Source: Anthopleura xanthogrammica
Lineage: Eukaryota; Cnidaria; Anthozoa; Actiniaria; Actiniidae
Assembly: GCA_964019055.1 (NCBI GenBank)
Contig: OZ025219.1
Location: forward strand, 7,408,388 to 7,472,387
Direction: 5' to 3'
Length of the DNA stretch: 64,000 nt
The notes under the pieces: generated by a model
The model's input: only the letters and a program-made list of their open reading frames with translations
What the model was told of the DNA's origin: nothing
The model's database searches: none
Part shown: positions 34,190-44,620 of the stretch, piece after piece
Numbering within the stretch: the first letter of the stretch is position 1
Layout: every line of letters begins with the position of its first letter
Made by a program: the position numbers and the translations under genes

Positions 34190-34462
34190 ATATATGGAGG
34201 ATATTACATGGGCGCGCGAAGATACGAATTTTATCTTCGAGTGTTGAAAACAGCGAACGAGTTAGAGATTTTCAACACAAGAAGACAAAATTCGTATCTC
34301 CAAGAAGCGCCCATGTAATATTCTGTTTATCATATAATTATCAATGAAAAAGAAAAGAAAGCTTTTTTGCTATAAGAATATGTAACCATAGTGATTGAAA
34401 ATATCAAATTTTTGAGATAAAGAAATATAGGTATTTCATTGATAATCATATAATAAAGATAG
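34190..34462. mobile_element. Double-hairpin repeat element, copy 1
   Basis: First hairpin: attacatgggcgcgcgaaga + tacgaatttt pairs with aaaattcgtatctccaagaa + gcgcccatgtaat. Second hairpin: catataattatcaatgaaa pairs with tttcattgataatcatata. The same two hairpins occur together at 50.28 kb. Confidence 0.8.
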
Positions 34463-35059
34463 ATAACATTAGACTTCTCAGTTTGGAATTATCTTGGGTA
34501 CGAGGTTAACAAGAAATCACACTTTTTCTCGACAGAATTTGTACCATTTCTTTTGTATTTTGCTTCGCCACCCAAGACCGACAATTTTGCAGGGGGTCTA
34601 CAATTTTTCAGGGTTCTTCCCTCCGCTAATCTACCTGCTAGTTTATGTCAACAGAAACAGCCCTATTTAGTATTTCTACTGGTAGATTTTACTTTTTTAC
34701 TTTTATTTTGCTTTTTACTATTTTTATCTTATTCTTTGGACAAACTATGTCCTCAACAACCGTCGCGTCTCGCGTAATGTAGACGAATAGTTAGAGAACT
34801 CGCAAAACTATCTCCTGAAATATATAGTTGCTTATTAGCAATTAAGACTACAATTCAAAGAGATAGTATCTTGTTTCTGTTCTATCAACAAATGATGGTT
34901 GTATGTGGTGTATTTTTATGTAACTGGTGTAAGAGCCTTTCTTGCTGACAGAGTATCCTTTTCTTTTTTTTCGCTGGGTTGGCATTTGCTGCGAATAATA
35001 CGATTTTCCGGCGGCACATTAGCAGCGTACAACGTGTGTACTTCCTTGATCCCTTAGTA

Positions 35060-35930
35060 CAATACCTAGCATTTGTAAGTTAGCCGTGCCCTGAACTTTG
35101 ATCAGCCCAGAGGTTGTTTCCGGGTTCGATCTGTGAGTTAGCCGTGCCCTGAACTTTGATCAGCCCAGAGGTTGTTTCCGGGTTCGATCTGTGAGTTAGC
35201 CGTGCCCTGAACTTTGATCAGCCCAGAGGTTGTTTCCGGGTTCGATCTGTGAGTTAGCCATGCCCTGACTTAGATCAGCCCAGAGGTTGTTTCTGGGTAC
35301 AATCTGTGAGTTAGCCATGCCCTGACTTAGATCAGCCCATAGGTTGTTTCAGGGTTCGATCTGTGAGTTAGCCATGCCCTGACTTAGATCAGCCCAGAGG
35401 TTGTTTCTGGGTACAATCTGTGAGTTAGCCATGCCCTGACTTAGATCAGCCCAGAGGTTGTTTCTGGGTACAATCTGTGAGTTAGCCATGCCCTGACTTA
35501 GATCAGCCCAGAGGTTGTTTCAGGGTTTGATCTGTGAGTTAGCCATGCCCTGACTTAGATCAGCCCAGAGGTTGTTTCTGGGTACAATCTGTGAGTTAGC
35601 CATGCCCTGACTTAGATCAGCCCAGAGGTTGTTTCTGGGTACAATCTGTGAGTTAGCCATGCCCTGACTTTGATCAGCCCAGAGGTTGTTTCAGGGTTTG
35701 ATCTGTGAGTTAGCCATGCCCTGACTTAGATCAGCCCAGAGGTTGTTTCTGGGTACAATCTGTGAGTTAGCCATGCCCTGACTTAGATCAGCCCAGAGGT
35801 TGTTTCTGGGTACAATCTGTGAGTTAGCCATGCCCTGACTTAGATCAGCCCAGAGGTTGTTTCTGGGTACAATCTGTGAGTTAGCCGTGCCGTGACCTTT
35901 GATCAGCCCAGAGTCGAGGTTGCATGTTTC
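35060..35930. repeat. Minisatellite, 57-58 bp units, about 15 copies
   Basis: Units share gtgagttagccatgccctga, gatcagcccagaggttgttt and a variable ctgggtacaatct or cgggttcgatct end. The first three units (58 bp, gccgtgccctgaactttgat) are nearly identical to one another; later units are 57 bp. It lies just past the 3' end of the tropomyosin gene. Confidence 0.95.
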
Positions 35931-36089
35931 AGGGTCCCATAAAATTCGAAGGTTGAAAGTCTTCCTTATATAAGGTCTTTAATCTCTTGATCCAGTCTTA
36001 AATACAATGTAACAAAGTAAAGTTGTTTTCATCGCAGGCAATTAATAAGTCACTCTCAAACTCCTTACACACACACATCTCAACCATTA

Positions 36090-38109
36090 TCATGCTGTAT
36101 TCAAGTGATCCATAACCATCTTCAGTTCATCCTCAGCCTCCTCCTTTGACGCGGCGACCATTTCAGACTCGTTTTCCAAAGTAGAAAGCTCGTGTAAAAG
36201 ACGCTGTACATTCCTCTCAGCTTCCTCACGTCGAAGATCAGCTTCCATACACTTTTTCTTCAAGGACATGATCCTATTTTCCAGTTCATTAGTCTTGTCA
36301 ATTCTCGTGGTTCGTATACTAGCTTTTTCTAGCTGCGCATTCAAATTTGCAAGATTTTCTTTGATTCTTCTCTCCTTGTCTTCGAGTTTTTCGATTCGCT
36401 GGTCAGCCTGTAGTTTCTTTATTTCTTTGACCTTGAGTTTTCTCTTGGCGGCTTCGCATTCCAATTGTGCCTCTGTTTCGAAATCATTTGCCTCTTTGAC
36501 CTGGACAGGAAAGTAGAAGAATTAGACCTGCACCACAGGAAGCCCATGATTGAGCTAGCTTTAAGAAGGTGAATATCAGGGAGTTTGAGCAGGAGTTTAA
36601 TTTATTTAATTACGATTTAATAGTTTAATAGTATTCAACATAAAGCCGTAATTGGAGGTGTGGAAGGGTAGAATGTGTGGCACTTAAAGTTACATTTTGA
36701 TATTATAAAAGTGTGATAAAGGTTTCAAAACCCGCTAATTTCATTTCTGTAAAAATTCTTCTGTTGATAGCGTTTCTAAAACAAATTCCAGAGATGTAAA
36801 AAAATCTGCTGCAGGTATTTATATGATGTACATGTTATATTAAATGAAACGATGTTTGGGATAACGTTAGAAAAATAGAAAGAATAACAGAGAAATGTAA
36901 ACAATTAGAGTTTATAATTGCAAACTGAAAGTGACAGAATAGAGAAGCGAGAATGAGAAGGAAAATGAAATACGAAAATCTAGCCTAGTTGCAGGAGTTC
37001 GTGACAAATATCTTAGCGTCGTCTACGCTTTTTTTTTCATTAATTCAAAATGATATACTTTTTATGATGCTAAAATTATGCAAAAAAGTGGAAAATGTAT
37101 AGATATGTGAATAGAAAATGTCAACATCAAACTGTGTTTCGGCAGGTGTGAGATGCTCAATATACGAGTCAATTGATCAATATTGCAAAGCCCAAACGTA
37201 GCTCAAGCCAATAACTCTTACTTTCAACTGTTATAAAATATAAAAATTTTCAATGATTTGGTCGTGCTTGCTAAAAAAAAAAATTAAAAATGCAGATCTC
37301 AACAGCACCAAAAATAAAACGATTCTTTGACCACAAGTAAGTATTTGTCAAGTTTTCGGCCATATTGAGTGTTTTGCTTGTTCTAATGCTAGAAATACGC
37401 TTTTGATGAAATTGGCTTTTTCAATTACCTGGATTATCCGTCTAGAATATTCATATTTTCTTCATGAAAGCAATTTATTCCGAATCGAACTCCTATATAT
37501 TTGCTCTGTAAACACGACAAGTGGAAATCCAGTGAAGATTATATTTACATATACCAATTTTACTCGTCCGTCTTAGAGCACATTGACAGGCAATGTTTTT
37601 ATTCTTAGGAATCATAATTCTTCGTTTTCCAGATATAATAGTTCTTAAATTAAAAGTAAAAATATCAGTTTGAATTTGGAATTTAATCATGCAATTTTTT
37701 CCTTCCTCTAAATTTCTAAGTAGAAAATAATATTTCAATAATAATATCAGCATCAATATTTTCCATTACTATCGAAAATTCTGTAGCAACAAACCTTGGT
37801 TTTTAGCTTATTCTCCTTCTGCATGATTTCTTCGTCTCTAACCATTAACTGCTGTATCTCATCATCTGTTCCCGCACAACTAGCAGTGGTATTTTCAACC
37901 TTCTGTTGTGTTTCTTCTAAGTTCATCATTATCCTGTCTAGCTGTAGCTGTGTCATTTCGAGCCGTCGGTTCAACGAGTCGGCTCTTTCCTCTGCATTTT
38001 CCATTCTATCTTGGGTTAAAGCAAGGCTATATCTCGCTTGTTCAACATGTGTATTCGACGTCTCTAAATTATCTCGTAGGTCTATCATTTTCTGCTTCAG
38101 AGATTCCAT
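36090..38109 (-). CDS. TPM: Tropomyosin-like coiled-coil protein
   Basis: Two coding exons (37795-38109 and 36090-36500) join in phase to 241 residues. The whole protein is a continuous heptad coiled coil, rich in E, K, R, L and A, with no proline or glycine breaks beyond AGTDDE near the middle. Tropomyosin-like stretches include NRRLEMTQLQLDRIMMNLEE, NELENRIMSLKKKCMEADLR, AERNVQRLLHELSTLENE and AEDELKMVMDHL. Tropomyosins lie along actin filaments and control access of myosin and other binders. The length corresponds to the short (non-muscle or cnidarian) forms rather than the 284-residue muscle form. The start is the first ATG of the open frame; an additional upstream exon cannot be excluded. 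A more distant coiled-coil protein is the alternative. Confidence 0.8.
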
Positions 38110-38419
38110 TTTTGCTTGAGGAACTAACTGAGTATATTTGCAATTAAAACTGATCTCTTCGTTTTTCTATATCGTTTTGTTTACCCTATTTCTTATCCAA
38201 TGTATTTTCAAGCAATCATATTATGACGTAACAATTATCAATCCTCGTAGAATATTTTAATAGTTATATGACGTCATAATGAATGTGAAAGTGGCCGGGA
38301 TGAAAGAAAGGGCCTGGGTACTGATCAAGAAAGCGAGCTGGATCACTCTGTCTGGTCAGGTGGTTTTATTCAAATATGAGCATTTCGAATGACTTTGAAA
38401 GTCTTATTTGAGAACGTGC

Positions 38420-38685
38420 CGTGACGTGACTGTAATGGTATCTTGTCTGAGCATTCTGATTGGATGAGTAGTAATCTCGCGCGCGGTCATGGGTTCAACG
38501 GATGTCACGTAACGTGACGTGACTGTGATGGTATCTTGTCCGAGCATTCTGATTGGATGAGTATAGTAAGCTCGCGCGATGTCATTGGTTCAAAGGGTCT
38601 CACGTGCAATGGTATCTTGTCCGAGCATTCTGATTGGATGATCAATAATCTCGCCCGCTGTCATTGGTTCAAAGGATGTCGTCAA
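38420..38685. repeat. Three ~90-bp tandem units with CCAAT and tgacgtga motifs
   Basis: Each unit contains atggtatcttgtc.gagcat, ttctgattggatga and gtcat.ggttcaa.gg. The first two also start gtgacgtgactg. The array ends about 310 bases upstream of the tropomyosin start codon, in its presumptive promoter. Confidence 0.85.
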
Positions 38686-38907
38686 TTCCGTACCGTGTCG
38701 CCGTTTTATTGGCAAATACTAGAATTTTTCACTTATAATCTCGGCAACGGCTTCGCTGATTTTCAGACTATCTTGTTAATTAAACAACAACATTGGAGCG
38801 CCGGCATATACTTCATTGGGAATATCTGGTTTGTCAAAATTCTTTATTTGATAGTTTAACACTCAACTTTCATTATATTAGAAACTGTTGTTAGTTTTAA
38901 ACTTGCG

Positions 38908-38996
38908 CGCAGTGTCTCGGTTTCAGTGCGCAGTGTCTCGGTTTCAGTGCGCAGTGTCTCGGTTTCAGTGCGCAGTGTCTTGGTTGCAGTGCGCAG
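38908..38996. repeat. 21-bp tandem repeat, four copies
   Basis: Unit cgcagtgtctcggtttcagt + g, with the fourth copy changed at two positions. Multiple of three, so it stays open in both strands; no gene is implied. Confidence 0.9.
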
Positions 38997-39951
38997 GTCG
39001 TGTCATACTCGAATTTACACGTTACAAAACGAATTTTTAGCTTACAAAAATTTGACCAGCACGTTTGTACATACCATTTACAAGAACCAGGTCTCAAATT
39101 TGCACGTTTAGACCTTTCAATTTTGTCCAGATAACACAGTCCCGTGTAAACGAAAAGCCTTTAAACGTACAACATTTTGGACGGTTAAAAATTGATTTCG
39201 TCCAGTACCGTGTAAGGCCAGCCTAAGTCTAATCGGATTTACCACTCTAGGGTAAGATAGAGGCTGACAGGTTTTACAACACACTTGATAAGGTGTGCAT
39301 TCAGGGGCTTCCTGTGGTAGAGCTGTAAACGAGAGCATCCATTGATCTATTGTTTGAGCGCTCTGTGGTTTTCCATGATTACTTCACCATTAGACGACAC
39401 CTTTTTGTCATCATTTTATTGTTTGCTCCTTATAGTTATTGATGGGTTAGCGCTGTAAAGGCAGCCAGTACATGGTCACATGTTTCAAGTGACTGCAGTC
39501 TGTGGTTTTTACCTGTGGTTTCCATTAGATTTTGTTATTATGTAAAACTCTATAGTTTTGTTAGATGTTCGAGTATATGAATGAGAAATACTTCCTTTCT
39601 CCATTAATCCTCTAATCAGAGCCACTGATCTTCTCATAACGGTCTATCGCTTCCCACTGCGTGAATAACCAGCAGAGCTTTATTTTAGGATTTCCGCATT
39701 TATTTCTAAAAGCTCTGCATATATCCCTTGTCGCTAGATCCATGTTAGCTGTGATACGGCTAACAGCTAGCGTGGGGCAATCGTTATCAGATAGAGAAAT
39801 CTATTAAGGAAGAGTAGTATATCGGGCCTTAGAATGAACCCACTCGTTGAAATAATCCCTCTAGCTACACACCTAATCTAAGCTCAATATCCAACCACCA
39901 ATCTGGTTAATAAGGTGATAATCTTGTGCTTTAACGCCAGATAGACCCCTT

Positions 39952-40403
39952 GCACGTGACGTCAGAGCAGCTCAATTTGGAGGGCAAAACAATAGGTTCC
40001 AGTTCTCAGGAGACCTTTTTGCTCTATCACTATTTTCGACTTCGTGCGTTTTAAGAACAAAAGGTGCATCAAAAATTGTACGAAATTTGAACATCTTTAG
40101 AATTTGAACAAACGATACTCGTATTTCATTGTAATTAACAACGAGTCGGGCCATACCAATGCACAACACTTACGTATGCTGAAATTATGATGACTACAAC
40201 TATTGTTCAACAACAATGAAATACGAGCATCTTTTGTTCAAATTCTAAAGATGTTCAAGTTTCGTACAATCTTTGATGCACCTATTATTCTTAAAGCGCA
40301 CGAAGTCGAAAATAATGATAGAGCAAAAACGTCTAGGATATTAGATTCTTTTGTTTTGCCCTCCAAATTGAGCTGCTCTGACGTCACGTGAAAGGGGTGT
40401 ATA
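39952..40403. mobile_element. Family 1 hairpin element (copy G) split by another element
   Basis: The left half (atagaccccttgcacgtgac ... cagttctcaggaga) ends near 40012 and the right half (ttcttttgttttgccctcca + aattgagctgct ... aaaggggtgtat) resumes near 40345. Together they make a normal family 1 element with a ~325-bp insertion. Confidence 0.85.
40012..40336. mobile_element. Fold-back element nested in family 1 copy G
   Basis: Its ends are ctttttgctctatcactatt and aataatgatagagcaaaaac, with pairing arms of ~125 bases that include cgacttcgtgcg..ttaagaa and aattctaaagatgttcaa. Central spacer ~70 bases. No coding frame. Confidence 0.85.
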
Positions 40404-41094
40404 CATTGTTGGATCGCACTAAATCTGAGCACTCTAACGCATGTGTGATCTCTCCGATAGCCATCTAACCCACGGCTTTGATATCTACTTTCAACAGCGA
40501 GTACTTTATGTCTACATAACGGTTCTTAATTATAATGAACGAGATTTTTCTATTATTGCCAAACGTGAGCCTTAAAAAGAAAGAAAAACCTTGTGAATAT
40601 TGATAAAATAACGCAGAAGATGTGGGCGCTCAAAATGAATAAGGAAAAATAGTTGTGCAAAATATATATTAATGAAAGCATATACTTATTCGATAAACGA
40701 GGATAACTGATCATTCAATTGTTGAAAAATCTTAACTGAAAATAATAAAGAAAGCAAAGCGAAAAGAAAAAAATTCAAGAAAAATAAAAGAAAGCAACCA
40801 GTTGAATTGTAGAAAATAAAAAAAATTGAGCATAAAACAGTGTGGTTCAAATTGGTTAAATTCGGAAGTGTTCTGAAATCTTCTCCGCTTAAATTGCATA
40901 GCACTCTCCTAAAAAGCAGTTTTCAAAGGTATACTTCTTTTAAAAAAATGTTTAAAAAATGGTTAAGCATATAACAATAATTACAATAATTCACGTATTT
41001 GTTTCTTCGTCGTATCACGCACGTATCTCGGTTTGGTTCACGCATGACGCACTATAGATTTTCGTCCGGTGACACTGAAGTAGCAAAGGCTTTG

Positions 41095-41125
41095 TCTTGC
41101 CAATATATATAAATAGGTATCCAAT
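41095..41125 (+). promoter_or_regulatory. TATA-like promoter candidate
   Basis: tatatataaatag is preceded by a CCAAT-like ccaat and sits in otherwise ordinary sequence. No coding exon follows nearby, so this is only a candidate. Confidence 0.25.
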
Positions 41126-41384
41126 ATTTCCCAAACAACATTCATTAAATCAGTTATAATTCACAGAGACGTCTAAAAATAAAGACCTAAGCGTCTTAGA
41201 AACTCATGGCTTTTTTATATTCAATTTAGTTATGAAACTCGTGGAGTGAGAGGATAGATGATCGCGGGAGTTCTAACGAGTCTTGTGGTAGATAAGACTC
41301 TTAAAACAACTTAACCGACCCCTCAGAGATTCCTTTTGTTTGAGTAGTTTGTATGTTTTTAAGGTTAAGATATTAAGATATTAG

Positions 41385-41820
41385 AGGGCTGTTGATTCAT
41401 TTGCACAGCTTTGGGGAGGGTCTGTTTATAAATTGCGCAAAGCTTCCAACGTGTTTTTAATGTTGTTTCTTTTCTTTCTTTCTTTTTTATTGTCAATTTG
41501 CGAAATCTTCGAGTCTGTTTATAAATTGCGCAAGGCATCAAATGTTTTTTTTTTCTTTCTTTCTTTTTTATTCTCAATTTGCAAAACCTTCGAGCCTGTT
41601 CATAATTTGCGCAAGGCTTCGAATGTTCTTTTCTTTTTTCAATTTGCGAAACTTTCGAGCCTGATTATTCAGTTGCGAAACTTTTGAGAGTCTGTTTATT
41701 CATTTGCGCAAGTTTCGAGTATCTTCGTTTTCCATTTTTGCATGCGTAACCTATGAGCCTGTTTATTCACTTGCACAAGACTCTTCGAGTTTGTTTATTC
41801 AGTTGCGCAACCCTTATAAA
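41385..41820. repeat. Degenerate tandem array, ~60-90-bp units
   Basis: Recurring blocks gagtctgtttataaattgcg, gcaaggcttcgaatg, ttctttcttttttatt and caatttgcgaaa follow one another about six times with increasing divergence to the right. Confidence 0.75.
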
Positions 41821-42579
41821 GCGCACGAAAGGCTCAATTGAGAGCGCGCGTGAATAAAGGTTGCGGCGCGAAACTAATTACTGCGCTATCGATCTTATCG
41901 CATCGGTCAGGAAACGGCGTAAAAAACATACATATATATAATCAAAATTAGAGTAGCAAATGAGTGCGCAAAAATGAACGTTAGAGATAAGGACAACCGA
42001 ACAGAAGCACTTGGAATTTACTGGATCAATTTTCTGGGCCAAATTTCAAGGTTAATGGCTGAAGTACATGTCATCTAAGTTCAAAAGTGCGCGTAACCCG
42101 AACTATGCACAACTGTTTTCAGATCGATTAATATTGTTTTTCATTGAAGGGTGTTAATCTGTTGGAATTAACCTTGGGGATTAGGGGATGATAATTATGC
42201 GTAAAACTTGAAAACGTCAAACAAACTGCTGCATATAACAGGGTGTGCAAATACAAGTTGAGCAATAAGTACCAGATATTCTGCATTACAGTTACTACAA
42301 CAGTAGTGAAGATATAGAAAATCAGTTACAAAAGGTGAGTGATTTGACTGAACGTTTTTTTAAGGAGTATAATTGATAATAGGACTTGTTAAAAATATAT
42401 CAATAAATAGCCGTTTCAATAATTGAAATTAAACCACGGAAAAAGGTCAATGTGGTACGTGAAATGATATGAATGAAAGTTGCCTTTGATTTAGAAAGCT
42501 AGAAATATGAATACACAAAACGAATAATTTTCGCTATTCTGAGAACAGACTCAACTCAAACTGACTAATCGAGCTTAAG

Positions 42580-42765
42580 GGTAGTACGTAGTAGTGGTAT
42601 TGCCCTCACCTCTGGGGTCTCGGGTTCGGTTCCCATACGCGGCATCACATGTGAGTAGAGTTTCTCAGATCTCTCCTTTGATTCGAGGGTTTTTGTCTCT
42701 GCACGAAACCCAACATGCTAAATCGAAATTCAACTGTGAAAGTAGTAGTGCCCTGACTTTGAATA
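42580..42765 (+). mobile_element. tRNA-derived SINE
   Basis: Head gtagtagtggtattgccctc (A-box-like) and B box gggttcggttccc, then the shared body catcacatgtgagtagagtt and gattcgagggtttttgtctc. It ends near agtagtgccctgactttgaa. Confidence 0.8.
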
Positions 42766-43013
42766 TAGAACAAAGACGCATGGTTTTCATATTCAATGAT
42801 ACCTGGAAAAATATTTTGTGGAGTTCTGGCGTAACCATGGCAATTGCTTCTTAGCGAAAAATCTTGTTTCGCGGCTCCTTGCATCGCTACCATTCGTCTT
42901 CTCAACCTCGCTCATTTGGAGGCACATTCCTCCAGTTTCCACGCAAATTATCTTAGATTAATTGTATCAACACTGCTCCTTCACATGACAGAAAAAATTC
43001 CCGGAAAGCTAAC

Positions 43014-43115
43014 TCGATGGAATTTAGCCTGCGTTGCTCACGATCATCGGTGTTGCGAAGAAGGGGAAAGACAACACCGCAGACCACTGAGCAACGCAGG
43101 CGAAATTCAATGGAA
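43014..43115. repeat. Palindromic element with gcctgcgttgctca arms
   Basis: gatggaatttagcctgcgtt + gctca pairs with tgagcaacgcaggcgaaatt + caatgg across about 50 bases. Confidence 0.75.
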
Positions 43116-43555
43116 ACCAGGTTCGCGAAACGAGAAAATTTTGCAATAACTTTTATTTCAAGAATTAAGAAAGCTTTTTTTGTTTTGGTTTCATGGTTCC
43201 ACATGGTGAGAGATGTATTAGTATCCAACAGAGAAAAATAATTGGTTATCATAACAAACACCACGCATACAGTAAACAAAAGCCCACGACTAATTAGAAG
43301 ATAACCTGTTTTCGTTTAAACTTTGAGCCCGAAACCAAAACACTTTTATACCTCAATTAGTTTATCGTCATGTCTTGAGTGTTTCTATTCTCCTGAACAT
43401 TGTGTTGTGGAGACAGAAAAAAAAATATTGTTCAGCTGCGCGAGAACGTAGAAGGTTCTTGATTTGAAGACGATTTCAAGAACTTGAGAACTGAAAATGG
43501 TCTTTTTGAAAAACAATTTGAAGCTCGGTTTTAAAAGCATAACGTATTATCTGCG

Positions 43556-43712
43556 AATGGTTAGACCCTTCGCTGTGGCTCGGATGACCATGTAAAATGG
43601 CGGTTCGGTCTCATTCAGCGACGTTAAACAGAGGACCACAAGTTTATCAGTTGCGACTGCTACGTGTCACCCTCTCTAAATAAAGTCCATTATTATTATT
43701 ATTATTATTAAT
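43556..43712 (+). mobile_element. Probable non-LTR retrotransposon 3' tail with (ATT)n
   Basis: ccctctctaaataaagtcca followed by seven att repeats is a typical 3' end of L2/CR1-like elements; the preceding 100 bases (gctcggatgaccatgtaaaa, tggcggttcggtctc) also look like such a tail. No reverse transcriptase is present. Confidence 0.45.
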
Positions 43713-44169
43713 CCTATCAGACTGTATTCTCAGTATTCCTCCCAATATAATCCCACGGTTGGTATATAGCCACGGAAGGCCATGAAGCATCTATATTTCA
43801 TGAACGAAAACATAAGTTTATTCCAAAAATCTAATTTTTTGATGTAGGCCACGTCTACCTACATACACACTGATTTTAGTTACTTCCGTTCGGGCTGCTC
43901 CCAGACTATACACCCATGTACTACTCATGTCCGCCCACTAGAAAGACAGCTTTGTGTCGTCAGTTATATAACTGCATTCAACGCGGGAGATTTCATTTAT
44001 CGATAGAGTTACTGATATACGTCATACAGCCAGAAAAGCCAACGGGAGGTTTAAGGAATCTTAAGCATCTCATTATTACAAGAATGCATTATCCATCTAG
44101 CCTCTAAAGCTCCCCAGGGGTCAAACATTGTATTCACGAGGCTTGGGGGGCAGGTGAATTAATATAATA

Positions 44170-44393
44170 AACTGACTTAACATCAGGACGCGAACGTCAA
44201 ATACGAAGGCGCGAGCGCATCTTTTTCGTGCGCGCGCCGTCCTCAACTGACGTTGACGTCCTCAACAGGGCGCCATTTGCAGCATTTTCACGTCCTGTTG
44301 AGGACGTCAACGTCGTTGAGGACGGCGCGCGCACGAAAAAATGCGCTTGCGCCGACGTATTTGACGTTCGCGTCCTGATGCTAAATCAGTCTA
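44170..44393. mobile_element. Long GC-rich palindrome with ~100-bp arms
   Basis: Arms begin gactgacttaacatcaggac + gcgaacgtcaaatacg and end cgtatttgacgttcgcgtcc + tgatgctaaatcagtc. Inside, gcgcgcgccgtcctcaac and gttgaggacggcgcgcgc pair too. Only ~20 bases are unpaired at the centre. Confidence 0.9.
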
Positions 44394-44483
44394 ATATGAC
44401 CTGAGACCTTCAGGTGGGTTCAGTTCAGTTGCCGTCAAACTAACTATGAAGCTATAAGACTGTAAACTAAGATTAGGAAATCA

Positions 44484-44620
44484 AGAGTAGTGTAGCTAGT
44501 GGTAGTGCACTTGCCTCTCACTGTGGAGTCTCGGGTTCGACTCCTAGACTCAGCATCACATGTGAGTAGAGTTTGTAAGGTCTCTCAGGTCTCTCCCTTC
44601 ATTCGACTTTTCTGTAAAGA
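44484..44620 (+). mobile_element. tRNA-derived SINE, short copy
   Basis: Head tagtggtagtgcacttgcct, B box gggttcgactcc, then catcacatgtgagtagagtt. The 3' part is truncated after ctcccttcattcga. Confidence 0.8.

Larger units (their letters stand above)
32654..36089. other. Region upstream of ApeC gene and downstream of tropomyosin
   Basis: Close to the ApeC gene this holds a 5'UTR intron, one family 1 element and a likely non-coding first exon (about 33574-33620). Beyond 33.8 kb there is no gene: a double-hairpin element at 34.19 kb, AT-rich sequence, and a ~870-bp minisatellite from 35065. Confidence 0.5.
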
